A stretch of DNA of 64,000 nucleotides from the NCBI GenBank assembly GCA_054601695.1, contig BAAHQB010000020.1:248001-312000 (forward strand), read 5' to 3'. A program made the position numbers and the translations under genes. The stretch's first letter is position 1. Every line of letters starts with the position of its first letter. Below the pieces are notes generated by a model that had not been told where the DNA came from, searched no databases, and worked only from the letters and a program-made list of their open reading frames with translations. Positions 37,210 to 49,547 of the stretch are shown piece after piece. The DNA is from Amorphochlora amoebiformis. Taxonomy: Eukaryota > Cercozoa > Chlorarachniophyceae.

Positions 37210-37468
37210 TGCACCTGGCTCGAACTACCCTCCCTCCCAATCCTAGATTCCGACCCAGCTTCCCCCCCGGGTTCCGAAACCGTCATCTTGGATTCCGAAG
37301 CAGTCATCTTGGATTCCGAAGCCCTCCTAGCTTCCAGTTTAAAATCGATAGTTCTCCCCCGGGGTTCCGGGGATTGAGATGACATTTGGTCGAGAGGAGA
37401 AGGGTTGTGAATTTTTCGGTCGAAGTCATTAGAATCCTTCGTTTCCGGCGTCGCCGAGCTTAACATGT
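37210..37468 (-). CDS. Largest exon, Ser/Glu/Arg-rich linker
   Basis: 259 nt, acceptor CCCCAG|, donor TGCA|GTACTA, phase 1>2, 85 full codons. It starts MLSSATPETKDSNDFDRKIH and contains a direct 7-residue repeat (ASESKMT ASESKMT) after EARR. Disordered, phosphorylatable. The Met is not a start, because the acceptor phase matches 37932. Another GT (CAG|GTGCAG) lies 5 nt earlier but does not keep the frame. Confidence 0.75.
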
Positions 37469-37575
37469 CTGGGGTTAGGGTTATGTTTTAGGTTGAGTTC
37501 TGGGGTATTTGAAGTTGGGTTGGAATTCAAGTCACGGGATGTGGTCTTCGAGTTAGGGTATATACATATACACAC

Positions 37576-37608
<33 letters not shown>

Positions 37609-37764
37609 CATACACACATACATATATATATATATATGTGTATCTGTGTACATATATATGTGCATACAAACATTGTAAAAAGCGTAAAATACCATATATG
37701 TCATAAATTATATTCTATGCATAACACATAACACATTCCACTAATCTTGTATAAGATGTGTACA

Positions 37765-37807
<43 letters not shown>

Positions 37808-37931
37808 GTATATAGGTGTATATATATATATATATATATTACGTGTTACACTTTTGTAGTACATAGAGACACATTTATACATATTGATTTATTTATTATG
37901 TACATGTGTACACGCATGAGGCAGTATTAAC

Positions 37932-37971
37932 CTTTAGTTCGACTAGGACGACGGCGGGCCGAACGTGCTAG
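37932..37971 (-). CDS. Exon, basic, contains RRRPS
   Basis: 40 nt, acceptor TTTCAG|, donor AAAG|GTTAAT. Only phase 0>1 is open: LARSARRRPSRTK. First exon of the Ser/Arg-rich linker. Confidence 0.7.
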
Positions 37972-38001
37972 CTGAAACCATGTATGTATAAATAATATAT
38001 G

Positions 38002-38039
<38 letters not shown>

Positions 38040-38103
38040 CATATATATGTTATACAAATATGTGTGTGTGTGTGGCATATCATATATTTGCAAATATGTA
38101 TTA

Positions 38104-38173
38104 CAGACCGAGTGTGCTAGTTGAAATCATGTATACATAAAATAATATATATATATATATATTTATATATATT

Positions 38174-38230
<57 letters not shown>

Positions 38231-38311
38231 GTATGTGTGTTTTATACAAATATGCATGTTTATGTGGCATATCATATTTTACAAATATGTAGTACGAGCC
38301 GAGCGTGCTAG
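38104..38311 (-). pseudogene. Two partial copies of the 37932 exon
   Basis: 38104-38119 and 38295-38311 repeat the TTTCAG|CTAGCACGCTCGG acceptor end of the exon with its adjacent ATGTATAC and (TA)n. Neither has a usable 3' end. Confidence 0.55.
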
Positions 38312-38330
38312 CTGAAATCATGTATACATA

Positions 38331-38368
<38 letters not shown>

Positions 38369-38530
38369 CTGTATGTGTGTGTGTGTGTGTATGTATATAT
38401 GTATATGTATGTGAATTATACAAATATATATGTATGTATGTATTGTGTCATATTTACAATATGTAAAAAATCTAAGCGAAAGTGACTAGTTTATGACCCT
38501 TTTAGCAAAATATACATACCATACATATAT

Positions 38531-38580
<50 letters not shown>

Positions 38581-38616
38581 TATATATATATACTTAGGAA
38601 TACATGAACTAAAAAC

Positions 38617-38694
38617 CTGTAGTTGGCGACCATTCTCTCCTGACAAATCAATTCCTGGACTTGCTTCTCGAGCTTTTGTGTCATCCAATATTGC
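38617..38694 (-). CDS. Exon
   Basis: 78 nt, acceptor CCATAG|, donor ACAG|GTTTTT. Phase 0>0 (AILDDTKAREASPGIDLSGE then NGRQLQ) fits both neighbours. A coiled-coil-like 2>2 frame (QYWMTQKLEKQVQELICQER) is open but out of register. Confidence 0.65.
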
Positions 38695-38872
38695 CTATGG
38701 ATCGCATTATATAACTAGAATGCAATTAATGTTATAACAAATGTTACCTATGAGATGTATTGCATAATTAAATGCTCACCCATATTATATATATGTATGT
38801 GTATATATATATATATATATACATACACACACGCATACACACAAATGTAAATATATACATTTAGGTACATAC

Positions 38873-38930
38873 CGATGTAGAGACCGTGACACTGCCTCGA
38901 GTCACTTCGTCCTCAAGACCCAGAATGCCG
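38873..38930 (-). CDS. Exon
   Basis: 58 nt, acceptor TTTTAG|, donor ATCG|GTATGT. Only phase 2>0 is open for most of its length: GILGLEDEVTRGSVTVSTS. Confidence 0.75.
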
Positions 38931-39287
38931 CTAAAATATAAAATAATAATTATATTATATGAATAATACAACACAGGGTCATATTATTAATATTCCCTTG
39001 ATATATTCCACATTGATATATGCATTGGTTTGATTGTCATAATACAACTATATTAGAGAGAAATAGTGTTTTTTTCCCCGTCGCTAGGTCTATGGGTATA
39101 CTCTAATTAATTATTACGTTTATAAGTATATTAGTTCCGTATATGTATAATGTATAGGGTAACGATATATGTATAATGTATAGGGTAACGATGTTTACAT
39201 TTGAAGTTAAAAAAGATGCACATGAGTATGTAATATATCATAGATATGTGTATTTATATATTATGTACATATATTAGACATAAATAC

Positions 39288-39337
39288 CTTTCTTCGAGAA
39301 GCTGGAAAGTCATCATTTGAGCATCCCGGTTAGGTAA
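39288..39337 (-). CDS. Exon with two partial tandem copies
   Basis: 50 nt, acceptor GCATAG|, donor AAAG|GTATTT. Phase 0>2 reads [16 protein letters not shown]. Two copies lie on the 5' side (39395-39434, 39485-39526), each separated by (TA)n. Confidence 0.7.
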
Positions 39338-39343
39338 CTATGC

Positions 39344-39390
<47 letters not shown>

Positions 39391-39394
39391 TCTA

Positions 39395-39440
39395 GAAGCT
39401 GGAAAGTCATCATTTGAGCATCCCGGTTAGGTAACTATGC

Positions 39441-39481
<41 letters not shown>

Positions 39482-39526
39482 TCTAGAAGCTGGAAAGTCA
39501 TCATTTCAGCATCCTGGTGAGGTATC
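39395..39526 (-). pseudogene. Two decaying copies of the 39288 exon
   Basis: Copies at 39395-39434 and 39485-39526 keep most of the exon but end in CTTCTAGAATATA, which removes the GT donor and creates TAG. They share the flanking ATGCATGTATAT sequence, so the duplicated unit was exon plus (TA)n. Confidence 0.6.
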
Positions 39527-39544
39527 TATGCATGTATATTGTCA

Positions 39545-39590
<46 letters not shown>

Positions 39591-39912
39591 TACATATACA
39601 TACATATATATAAATATATATATATATATGTGCATTTTTTTATGGGTATAGGATGTGTTCGAAAGCATATTAAGTGAAAATTTATATATACAATATATAT
39701 ATATATATATATATATGATTAAAATCGAAACTCGAAGATGTTGGTTGGATACCTAGATATATGCATATATACAAGTTTGAATACCTTTTTACGTAAATTT
39801 ATATATATATATATATAAATTATACTTGTATCTTAGATAACAGTAATATACTATGCATTGATTTGCATATTTTATGTTTACATCTGTATGCTTACAACAA
39901 AATACACATATA

Positions 39913-39974
<62 letters not shown>

Positions 39975-39993
39975 GTTATAAGTGTATACATAC

Positions 39994-40023
39994 CTCTACT
40001 CCAGATTTAGGACTCATTATTCT

Positions 40024-40024
<1 letters not shown>
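39994..40024 (-). CDS. Exon, 31 nt
   Basis: Acceptor TATAG|, donor AGAG|GTATGT. Phase 2>0 reads [10 protein letters not shown]. Confidence 0.6.
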
Positions 40025-40060
<36 letters not shown>

Positions 40061-40542
40061 ATATATAATATATATGTATATATACATATATATAAAATAT
40101 ATATAAAATATATATATTATGTTAACATGTATATATATATATGTATATATTCATACACATCGCCACAATTAACAATTTATATAATTCCATGAATTACATA
40201 TATATATATATATATATATGTGAGAAAAAAATAAATATATGAATATATACACATACATATATATATATACACATATATATATATATATATACATACATGT
40301 ATATACATATATATATATACATATATGTCTGTGTGTGTGTGTGTAGTAATGTATTCATGCACATCGAAACATCTACAGTCTGAAACACATTCCGAATTAA
40401 ATATGAATAAATGTGTATATAGAACTATATATATATATTTACATAGATACATATAATATATACATATATATACATATATAGCTAGCGACACCAATAGTGC
40501 ACATCTACGATATATATATATATAAATTATATAATATATACA

Positions 40543-40589
<47 letters not shown>

Positions 40590-40883
40590 TAACCACAATA
40601 AGAGTTCATGTGGAGTTCATACATGTGCTATGTACACTTGTGTAAGCAAATTAAGGGTTCATAAGCATCATGTGTATATGTATATATATATATGTATGTA
40701 TATATATAATATATACAATATATATATATATATAATATATATGTTTATATATATATATATATATACGTATATACAATGTCTTAAGAAGAACATAAAGTGT
40801 TCATATGTCTTGTACATACCTAACGAATAGTTCGCAGGTATGATATATTTATAATTTAGACATATACATATATATACAAATAA

Positions 40884-40937
<54 letters not shown>

Positions 40938-40988
40938 TTATATATATAATACCTTAATAAGCACATAAATAGTTCACATGTGTGATAC

Positions 40989-41023
40989 TCAGCGGATCGA
41001 AACAAACGGAGAGAGTTGAAAGC
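40989..41023 (-). CDS. Exon
   Basis: 35 nt, acceptor TTCAAG|, donor CTGA|GTATCA. Phase 0>2 reads AFNSLRLFRSA and starts the 22-exon in-register run down to 28952. The join to 41290 is off by phase, so an exon may be missing. Confidence 0.55.
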
Positions 41024-41205
41024 CTTGAATATAACAACTACATCTGATATATATTATATATATATATACATATACATATATATATACATACATATATGCG
41101 TGTGTACACATAAATATTACATAAATACACATATGCATGTACATGGACATAATTCCAATATGATATCTAGATATACACATACGGGTTATGTCCATATACA
41201 TAAGT

Positions 41206-41248
<43 letters not shown>

Positions 41249-41289
41249 ATATTATATACATATATACATACACACACACACATACATAC

Positions 41290-41344
41290 AAACATTTTCG
41301 GATATATGTTTTTGCTAGTTGTATGAAAAAGTTATACAAATATC
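41290..41344 (-). CDS. Exon
   Basis: 55 nt, acceptor CGAAG|, donor GTTT|GTATGT. Phase 1>2 reads YLYNFFIQLAKTYIRKC and takes over the phase from 41586. Confidence 0.5.
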
Positions 41345-41381
41345 CTTCGTCATATATATGAATGTATGCATATATAAAAAT

Positions 41382-41427
<46 letters not shown>

Positions 41428-41585
41428 ATAAACATTAATTTTGATCTGATATCCACACATGCGTACACAGTATATATGAATTCAAACATACATATATATA
41501 TATATATATATAATACATTTACATATACACATATATACACAGGTATTTATATATATACACATATAAATATATTATATATTCATAC

Positions 41586-41670
41586 CAGGTGGTTGGAACA
41601 TACGAAAAAAGGTAGGATGCTCCCTTCCCACTGTCAACATGCAGTCCGCTATGCGATTCGCAGTATTATA
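41586..41670 (-). CDS. Exon
   Basis: 85 nt, acceptor TTGCAG|, donor CCTG|GTATGA. Only phase 0>1 is open: YNTANRIADCMLTVGREHPT then FFRMFQPP. Confidence 0.75.
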
Positions 41671-41789
41671 CTGCAAGTGTAATATATATAAATATATACA
41701 TGCATACATATATATATATATACACACATATATATTATATACACATATATATATATATACGTTATACATATGTATACATATACACATAC

Positions 41790-41886
41790 ATATCGGCAGA
41801 ACTGTATTAAAAAAACACAACTGCAACCTCGAAGCAAGACTGTTAAACAACCACCCGTATCTCCTCCAACAGTCTTGCATTGCACC
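41790..41886 (-). CDS. Exon
   Basis: 97 nt, acceptor GTAG|, donor ATAT|GTATGT. Phase 0>1 reads AMQDCWRRYGWLFNSLASRL and onward; phase 2>0 is also open and is the one that fits 41586. Confidence 0.6.
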
Positions 41887-42065
41887 CTACTGTGGTCCCC
41901 CATGGCGGTCGGTCAACTCATGAAATGATTATTAATCTACAAATGACCTCTAATACTTCGGTTTTAATTATGTGGTAATATCTCTTTATGTCCACTCCAT
42001 AAAGCCTTTAAAGCTTGAATGGTATGTCCCAGTTGTTGATTGCAGTCTATATAGTCGAATCTCAC

Positions 42066-42086
42066 GTGTGCGTTGCTTGACGCATG
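42066..42086 (-). CDS. Microexon, 21 nt
   Basis: Acceptor TTGAAG|, donor CAC|GTGAGA. A multiple of three, so it keeps any phase. Reading past the donor gives a longer frame that stops near 41965 with no splice site, which could instead be a gene end. Confidence 0.35.
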
Positions 42087-42156
42087 CTTCAACAATGTAT
42101 ATATATATATATATATATGTACATATGTACATATATATATATATATATATATATAG

Positions 42157-42215
<59 letters not shown>

Positions 42216-42248
42216 CATACATTCGTTACATATGTACATAATAAATAC

Positions 42249-42276
42249 CTGCCATGGGGTCGGATTCCAATGTGTC
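42249..42276 (-). CDS. Exon, 28 nt
   Basis: Acceptor TATTAG|, donor GCAG|GTATTT. All three frames are open (for example 0>1 DTLESDPMA), so the reading is undetermined. Confidence 0.4.
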
Positions 42277-42519
42277 CTAATATAATTGATTATATAATAT
42301 ATATATATACATATATACATATATATATATACATATAAACACATATATACTATGATATAAATACATAAATGTGTGTATATACATTGGATAGTACATGTAC
42401 ATATATATATACATATACACATATATTCCCGTGTATACCTACGTATGGATATAGATACATAGTGACATATAATGTTCAAAAATATTCTAGACACAATATA
42501 TTATATTTATGTGTATATG

Positions 42520-42560
<41 letters not shown>

Positions 42561-42616
42561 ATGTATGTATGTGACTGTGTACATCATGTACGTACGTATA
42601 TATCACACTATATATA

Positions 42617-42660
<44 letters not shown>

Positions 42661-43039
42661 TATATACATAGGACATATATATATATATATATATATCGAT
42701 ATACTGATAAGTCAATTTTCACAAATTATATTAAAGCGCGGAAATGTTTGTCAGGAAGTCGTGACGCTGGTCACAGCTGGTCACAGTATCCAATGTTCGT
42801 ATGCATACACACAGTTCGTATATACCAATACATACAGAATGATACAAACGCATATGTATATATGTTCCTATGTATATATGTATATTTGCGTACATGGATT
42901 GTACATATGCATACATATATAATATTACATATATATGTAAATATATATATATATATGTATGTGTACATGTGTATATATACTATGTATACATATGTATATA
43001 ATATATATGTATATATATATATATATATATATCCTGTAC

Positions 43040-43096
43040 CTTGGAGTACAAAACTTTAGTATACGCATAGAAGCCCGCAGAAACCGAGGGTTTTCC

Positions 43097-43098
<2 letters not shown>
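43040..43098 (-). CDS. Exon
   Basis: 59 nt, acceptor TATATAG|, donor CAAG|GTACAG. Phase 0>2 reads [19 protein letters not shown]; phase 1>0 reads [19 protein letters not shown]. Confidence 0.55.
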
Positions 43099-43140
<42 letters not shown>

Positions 43141-43142
<2 letters not shown>

Positions 43143-43220
43143 TTACAATTTATATACATACATATATGCACTTATATAATTATATATATATATATATATA
43201 TCATAGTATATGTATTTGTA

Positions 43221-43275
<55 letters not shown>

Positions 43276-43350
43276 TTACAATTTATATACATACATATAT
43301 ACACTTATATAATTATATATATATATATCATAGTATATGTATTTGTATCT
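43141..43350 (+). repeat. Tandem duplication of ~133 bp
   Basis: CTTTACAATTTATATACATA and CATAGTATATGTATTTGTAT occur twice in the same order, 133 bp apart. Confidence 0.8.
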
Positions 43351-43490
43351 ATATATATATATATATATATATATAAATATATATGTATATATACACGTAC
43401 CTATATAAATTTTGTGTAAATGATTATAACACATATCTTTGCATATGCACAACTATAATATATATCTATATATATCCATATATGTATATG

Positions 43491-43548
<58 letters not shown>

Positions 43549-43587
43549 GTGTGTATATATGTGTGTGTTTGTTTGTTTGTGTACTAC

Positions 43588-43639
43588 CTTCCCAATATTT
43601 CCTACGGATTTTAGTTTTGGTTTCTCGGATAAATGAGGT
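43588..43639 (-). CDS. Exon, two open frames
   Basis: 52 nt, acceptor AATAG|, donor GAAG|GTAGTA. Phase 2>0 reads PHLSEKPKLKSVGNIGK; phase 0>1 reads TSFIRETKTKIRRKYWE. Each fits a consistent reading of its neighbours. Confidence 0.5.
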
Positions 43640-44007
43640 CTATTCAAAGTATATTACAGTATATATATATACATATATATATAGTATATTAAAGTATATA
43701 TATATATGTGTGTGTGAATACACATATATGTACTAATACATATATATATATAGATATACATATGTTAGGCTTCAAATGAGATTTTTTTTTTTAAATTCAA
43801 AATATATAATAGATGTATATACATCTTAATAATATATAATATTCATATATATATATATATATATGTGTGTATATATACATGTAATATATGTACACATGTA
43901 TATATAGTTATATATGTATATAAGCAAAAAAAAGCAAGCTTGATGTACACATGTATACATAGTTATATATGTATATGCGCAAAAAAAAGCAAGCTTGTAT
44001 ATAGTAC

Positions 44008-44049
44008 CGATCGTAAGCAGATTTTAGGCCAATGAATATGAACAACACT
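44008..44049 (-). CDS. Exon, two open frames
   Basis: 42 nt, acceptor CTAAG|, donor GATCG|GTACTA. Phase 2>2 reads VLFIFIGLKSAYD; phase 0>0 reads SVVHIHWPKICLRS. Confidence 0.45.
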
Positions 44050-44075
44050 CTTAGGCAGTGAGTAATAGCTCTCTA

Positions 44076-44106
<31 letters not shown>

Positions 44107-44282
44107 CATATGTATATAGCATATTGACATATATGTATATATATGTATATATATATATATATATATATAATGTATATATATATATATATAGATATATGAA
44201 AATGCATAGTAAATACATATAGATATATGTAATGTAGAAATACATCTCTATGTATATATATACATATCTATATATATAAAAC

Positions 44283-44335
44283 TTTGATTTTGCGAAAGAA
44301 TGTGTCATAATACTGCGCATGAAATGTACGCATAT
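44283..44335 (-). CDS. Exon, two open frames
   Basis: 53 nt, acceptor TTAAG|, donor AAA|GTTTTA. Phase 0>2 reads [17 protein letters not shown] and fits 45169. Phase 1>0 ([17 protein letters not shown]) is also open. Confidence 0.5.
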
Positions 44336-44540
44336 CTTAATGTATACATCCAATATTCTATGTACTAATGAATGTACCTTATAAGCATGAATATGTATAT
44401 ATGAAAAAATGCCTTCCGTATATGTATGCACATAGATGTACTATATATACATATATGTATGTATGTATATATATGTATATATATACATATATATATACAT
44501 ATATATGTACAAATATGTATATATATATGTGTATATATAT

Positions 44541-44618
<78 letters not shown>

Positions 44619-44770
44619 TGTGGATGCAGACATGTATGTATATAAAATTTATATAACCATATTTATACATATGCAGATGCATGTATCAATATCTAAAATA
44701 CTACTATGTATGTACATCTAACCCAAAAGCATATTGACATACATTTATATGTATGAATATGTATATGGAC

Positions 44771-44818
<48 letters not shown>

Positions 44819-45168
44819 GACATATCTGAATATATAATAAATATATATAAACATATATATATATATATATATATTTCTACATACATACATATATTTCTAC
44901 ATACACACACACATACATATCAATATCTAAAAATTCTCATATATACATATATATATATATATATAATATATATATATAACTATATATTACATATATATAT
45001 ATATATATATATATACATACATATACACATACACATACATATTATATAACCCAAAAAACAAATCGAGACATACATATAGCCAACATAAGAAACATATTCA
45101 GGCTTACCTCTGAATACAAATATGCGAAAAAAAAAAAATGCAAATATATTGATCTTATATGCACCAAC

Positions 45169-45249
45169 CTGCACAACGACAGCTTTTTCTTGCTTTAATC
45201 GAAGTGCCAAAGCAGTCGATTTGCGCACTGTATTCAAACGGAATTTGCG
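45169..45249 (-). CDS. Exon, basic helix
   Basis: 81 nt, acceptor GTTCAG|, donor GCAG|GTTGGT. Phase 0>0 reads RKFRLNTVRKSTALALRLKQ then EKAVVVQ. Confidence 0.75.
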
Positions 45250-45587
45250 CTGAACGCAAACAAGCAATGGTCATACAAAGAAGGGTTGAATGTTTGATGT
45301 ATGCATATCGAAAAGAATATATTATATATATATATATATACATATTTATATATATATATATATATAATTGTATATATACGCGTAGATATATATATATAAT
45401 TAAAAATGATACTATAAATTTATATATATATATATATATATAAAGGTAGAGATATAGAAAACAACGTATATACGATAAGGTACATGAAAACTTTATGTAT
45501 TTTACTTCGAGTGTGGACCTTAGAACGAGAGCCGACAAATTAAAAAAAAAAAGGTAATTCAAAGGAAAAAAAAAAACGAGCTGATAC

Positions 45588-45771
45588 CTTTTTTGCTGCG
45601 AAGTCTATGGGGCCTTGAAAAGATACAACCCGACCAAGGTTCGCTAATTCGGCCACATATCTGATCATATTGCCGTTTGTTATTCCATCATAATCCTTAC
45701 CATTTTTAAGTACATAGAATGATTCTTTCTTGACATGCATGATATAAGGATTTACATGATGTACATATGTG
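45588..45771 (-). CDS. Long exon, 61 codons
   Basis: 184 nt, acceptor TTCTAAG|, donor AAAAG|GTATCA, phase 2>0. It begins TYVHHVNPYIMHVKKESFYV and ends with MIRYVAELANLGRVVSFQGP then IDFAAKK. Long open frame, normal codon use, in frame on both sides. No domain recognised. Confidence 0.8.
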
Positions 45772-46075
45772 CTTAGAATATATATGTACAACACGAAAAA
45801 TAGAATTTATGAAAGCATGGAGATGTCGAAAGGAAGAGAGCGGAAAGGGTATGTTAGGGAAAAAAGAGATACATTCAGGGACATTTTATGGTAAAGAGAA
45901 GTATGGAACGGATCGAGAATGACAGAATATATTATTGTACTACATATGTATATCTATATATATTCATAATATCATATATATATATATATACATACATATA
46001 TATATATATATATTATATATATATATATATATATTTCGTATATATATGCATATATCTACATTCTCTATATATGTG

Positions 46076-46118
<43 letters not shown>

Positions 46119-46169
46119 TCATACATATACATATATGTATGTATACATGTACATATATATGTATATTAC

Positions 46170-46217
46170 GATGGTCCGTAAGAGTCGTTCCCGTCGTCAA
46201 GGTAATCATTCTGGAAG
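46170..46217 (-). CDS. Exon, acidic
   Basis: 48 nt, acceptor TTTAG|, donor CATC|GTAATA. Phase 2>2 reads [15 protein letters not shown], in register with both neighbours. Confidence 0.65.
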
Positions 46218-46232
46218 CTAAATATATATACA

Positions 46233-46290
<58 letters not shown>

Positions 46291-46464
46291 CACACATGTA
46301 CACATACATATACGTGTATACACATGTGAATATAAATATGTATACCAAAAAAAAATATGCATACATGTATAATCATATAAACTTCTATCCATTTATTTAT
46401 TTTACATACTGTATATATATATATATATATTATATATATATATGGATATATATACATACACATG

Positions 46465-46504
<40 letters not shown>

Positions 46505-46566
46505 CATGTGTGTGTTTTTGTGTGTATACATGTATGTACATAAATATGTTCGTTGCATATTCACAC

Positions 46567-46640
<74 letters not shown>

Positions 46641-46711
46641 GTATAAATATATGTATACGCATTGAGAACATTTAGATATATAACCTTTAACTATACAGAA
46701 ATATTAATTTA

Positions 46712-46759
<48 letters not shown>

Positions 46760-46824
46760 ATATATATATATTTATATATATATATATATATATATTCATA
46801 CATACTGTTAAAGCAACTGCATGG

Positions 46825-46985
46825 ATATCATAGATAGATACGGCTCGAAGGATAGCGTGTTGAAGTATAGCCGTGCGTATACTACGGATAGCTGGAGATC
46901 GTTGAAGATCGCTGGAGATCATGGAGATTGCTTGGAGATTACCTTGCCGGGTATTACCGGGTACTATTGGGTAGGTTTGTGCGTA
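46825..46985 (+). repeat. Interspersed family R1, copy 2
   Basis: GCGTGTTGAAGTATAGCCGT then several GGAGATC units. Longest copy. Followed by a CACGTGA/TGACGTCA-rich stretch at 47000-47050. Confidence 0.75.
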
Positions 46986-47162
46986 TACTTAGGCACAACG
47001 TGACGTCACGCAATGTCACGCTCACATGACCTCATGTGACCATCACGTGAGCACAAAATTAATCATAATCAAACGGACTTAAATCGAACCATCTACATTA
47101 CCATTGCAATAACAATATATATATATTACATATATGCTTATACATGTATGTGTATATGTGTG

Positions 47163-47168
<6 letters not shown>

Positions 47169-47256
<88 letters not shown>
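47169..47256. repeat. (TA)n, uninterrupted
   Basis: About 44 pure TA units, among the longest uninterrupted tracts here. Others of similar size lie near 1143-1215, 15607-15677, 16092-16153, 35591-35664, 49148-49212 and 49399-49462. Confidence 0.95.
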
Positions 47257-47258
<2 letters not shown>

Positions 47259-47478
47259 AAATATATTTAAATAACCAAACCCTTAACTTGATATGAGTTC
47301 ACATTGCAGTCAAAGTGAACGATAGAGAGTATTAAAAGTAAATATCCAACAAATATATATGTATATATATTCACATATAAATACTGATTTACATGTATAT
47401 GTAAACATATTGAACATCTATATAATTATATAAGTAATAACGTCTATGTATAATAGTATAGATTTGATATGTATATAC

Positions 47479-47533
47479 CTTAAGTTGAATATGTTAATAA
47501 TCTGATCTTGAATATCTAAAGCCGACATGGAGA
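47479..47533 (-). CDS. Exon
   Basis: 55 nt, acceptor ATCAG|, donor TAAG|GTATAT. Only phase 1>2 is open: SMSALDIQDQIINIFNL. Confidence 0.7.
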
Positions 47534-47615
47534 CTGATGATAAGTAACATCAAAACAAATTTCATATGATATATATACATATATGTATATATAAATATAC
47601 ATATATATGCATATA

Positions 47616-47665
<50 letters not shown>

Positions 47666-47970
47666 TTTATATATATATATATATATATATGTATAAAATA
47701 GATATATATATATATATTAGAACAATGCCGACGTCAACACTAATTATGTATATATTGATCATCCCATGTTATATATATATATATATATATGCATTTATAT
47801 TTATCTATACATAAATATATACGTATAATACAAAAATATGTATATGTATATATATATATATTATATATTTATGTGTGTAAACATTTTGATGCCTATATAT
47901 TTATAAATTTATTCGTATTGTATTATATATATATATATATATATATGCTGTAATACACATATGTATATAC

Positions 47971-48028
47971 CTTGAAGGATTTGCAGTATTCTAACATCTG
48001 CTGAATCGTTAACCTTCGAATCCATGTA
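47971..48028 (-). CDS. Exon
   Basis: 58 nt, acceptor ATTCAG|, donor CAAG|GTATAT. Phase 0>1 ([19 protein letters not shown]) fits 48979 and 47479. The 2>0 frame ([19 protein letters not shown]) is also open and protein-like. Confidence 0.65.
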
Positions 48029-48047
48029 CTGAATATTATATAAATAT

Positions 48048-48083
<36 letters not shown>

Positions 48084-48195
48084 AGGTAAGTATATTTATA
48101 TTTATATTTATATTTATATATATATAATATATATATATATGTGTGTGTGTGTATCGACAATGCATACAATATAAATGATACATACACATAAATGC

Positions 48196-48229
<34 letters not shown>

Positions 48230-48247
48230 GTATATATATAAATATAC

Positions 48248-48650
<403 letters not shown>

Positions 48651-48695
48651 TATATATGTATATATATATATATATATACATAAACACACATATAC

Positions 48696-48731
48696 ATATC
48701 GACGAAAACAGCCGATTTATACTAAGATAGT
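48696..48731 (-). CDS. Possible cassette exon
   Basis: 36 nt, acceptor AAAAG|, donor ATAT|GTATAT. Only phase 1>1 is open ([11 protein letters not shown]), but both flanking exons need 0, so it would break the frame. Weak. Confidence 0.25.
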
Positions 48732-48755
48732 CTTTTATGTATGTGTGCATATGCA

Positions 48756-48811
<56 letters not shown>

Positions 48812-48888
48812 TACAAATATATATATATATATATATATTATATATTTATATACATATACATACACATAGATATATATATATATATGTC

Positions 48889-48928
<40 letters not shown>

Positions 48929-48978
48929 ATATGTATGTATGTATGCATTTACATATACGAAGACATAATATTAATAAC

Positions 48979-49017
48979 CTTATTTTCTGGGGTTTTCATG
49001 GCGACTCGAAGACGGAT
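48979..49017 (-). CDS. Exon
   Basis: 39 nt, acceptor TAAAAG|, donor AAG|GTTATT. Phase 0>0 reads [13 protein letters not shown], in register with both neighbours. Confidence 0.7.
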
Positions 49018-49047
49018 CTTTTATACATATTACGTAAGAGGTTTAAT

Positions 49048-49096
<49 letters not shown>

Positions 49097-49105
49097 TGGG
49101 CTTAC

Positions 49106-49143
49106 TTGTAGATCATCCAATATATTCTCGAGTGCGACCCATT

Positions 49144-49144
<1 letters not shown>
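49106..49144 (-). CDS. Exon
   Basis: 39 nt, acceptor TATATAG| directly at the end of (TA)n, donor CAA|GTAAGCC. Phase 0>0 reads [13 protein letters not shown]. Confidence 0.75.
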
Positions 49145-49217
<73 letters not shown>

Positions 49218-49394
49218 TATACATACAAATAATATATACATACAATGTTAGTTGAATATATATATATATATATATACATATATATACATATATGTATATA
49301 ATATATATATACAAACACAAATATGTATCTATATAGATACATATGTTCATCATATTTTATTCTCAAGCAGAATCATACACATAATATGTGAATG

Positions 49395-49465
<71 letters not shown>

Positions 49466-49469
49466 TATA

Positions 49470-49547
<78 letters not shown>

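Noticed and set aside
38617-38694. Coiled-coil reading QKLEKQVQELICQERMVA
   Set aside because: Attractive but out of register with both neighbours, which agree on the 0>0 frame.
41965-42086. Terminal exon ending in stop at 41965
   Set aside because: An early GTGAGA donor after 21 nt gives an internal microexon compatible with continuation. A gene end is possible but unsupported by a polyadenylation signal that stands out from the AT-rich background.
47971-48028. Frame [19 protein letters not shown]
   Set aside because: Protein-like, but its phases (2>0) do not fit either neighbour, whereas 0>1 fits both.
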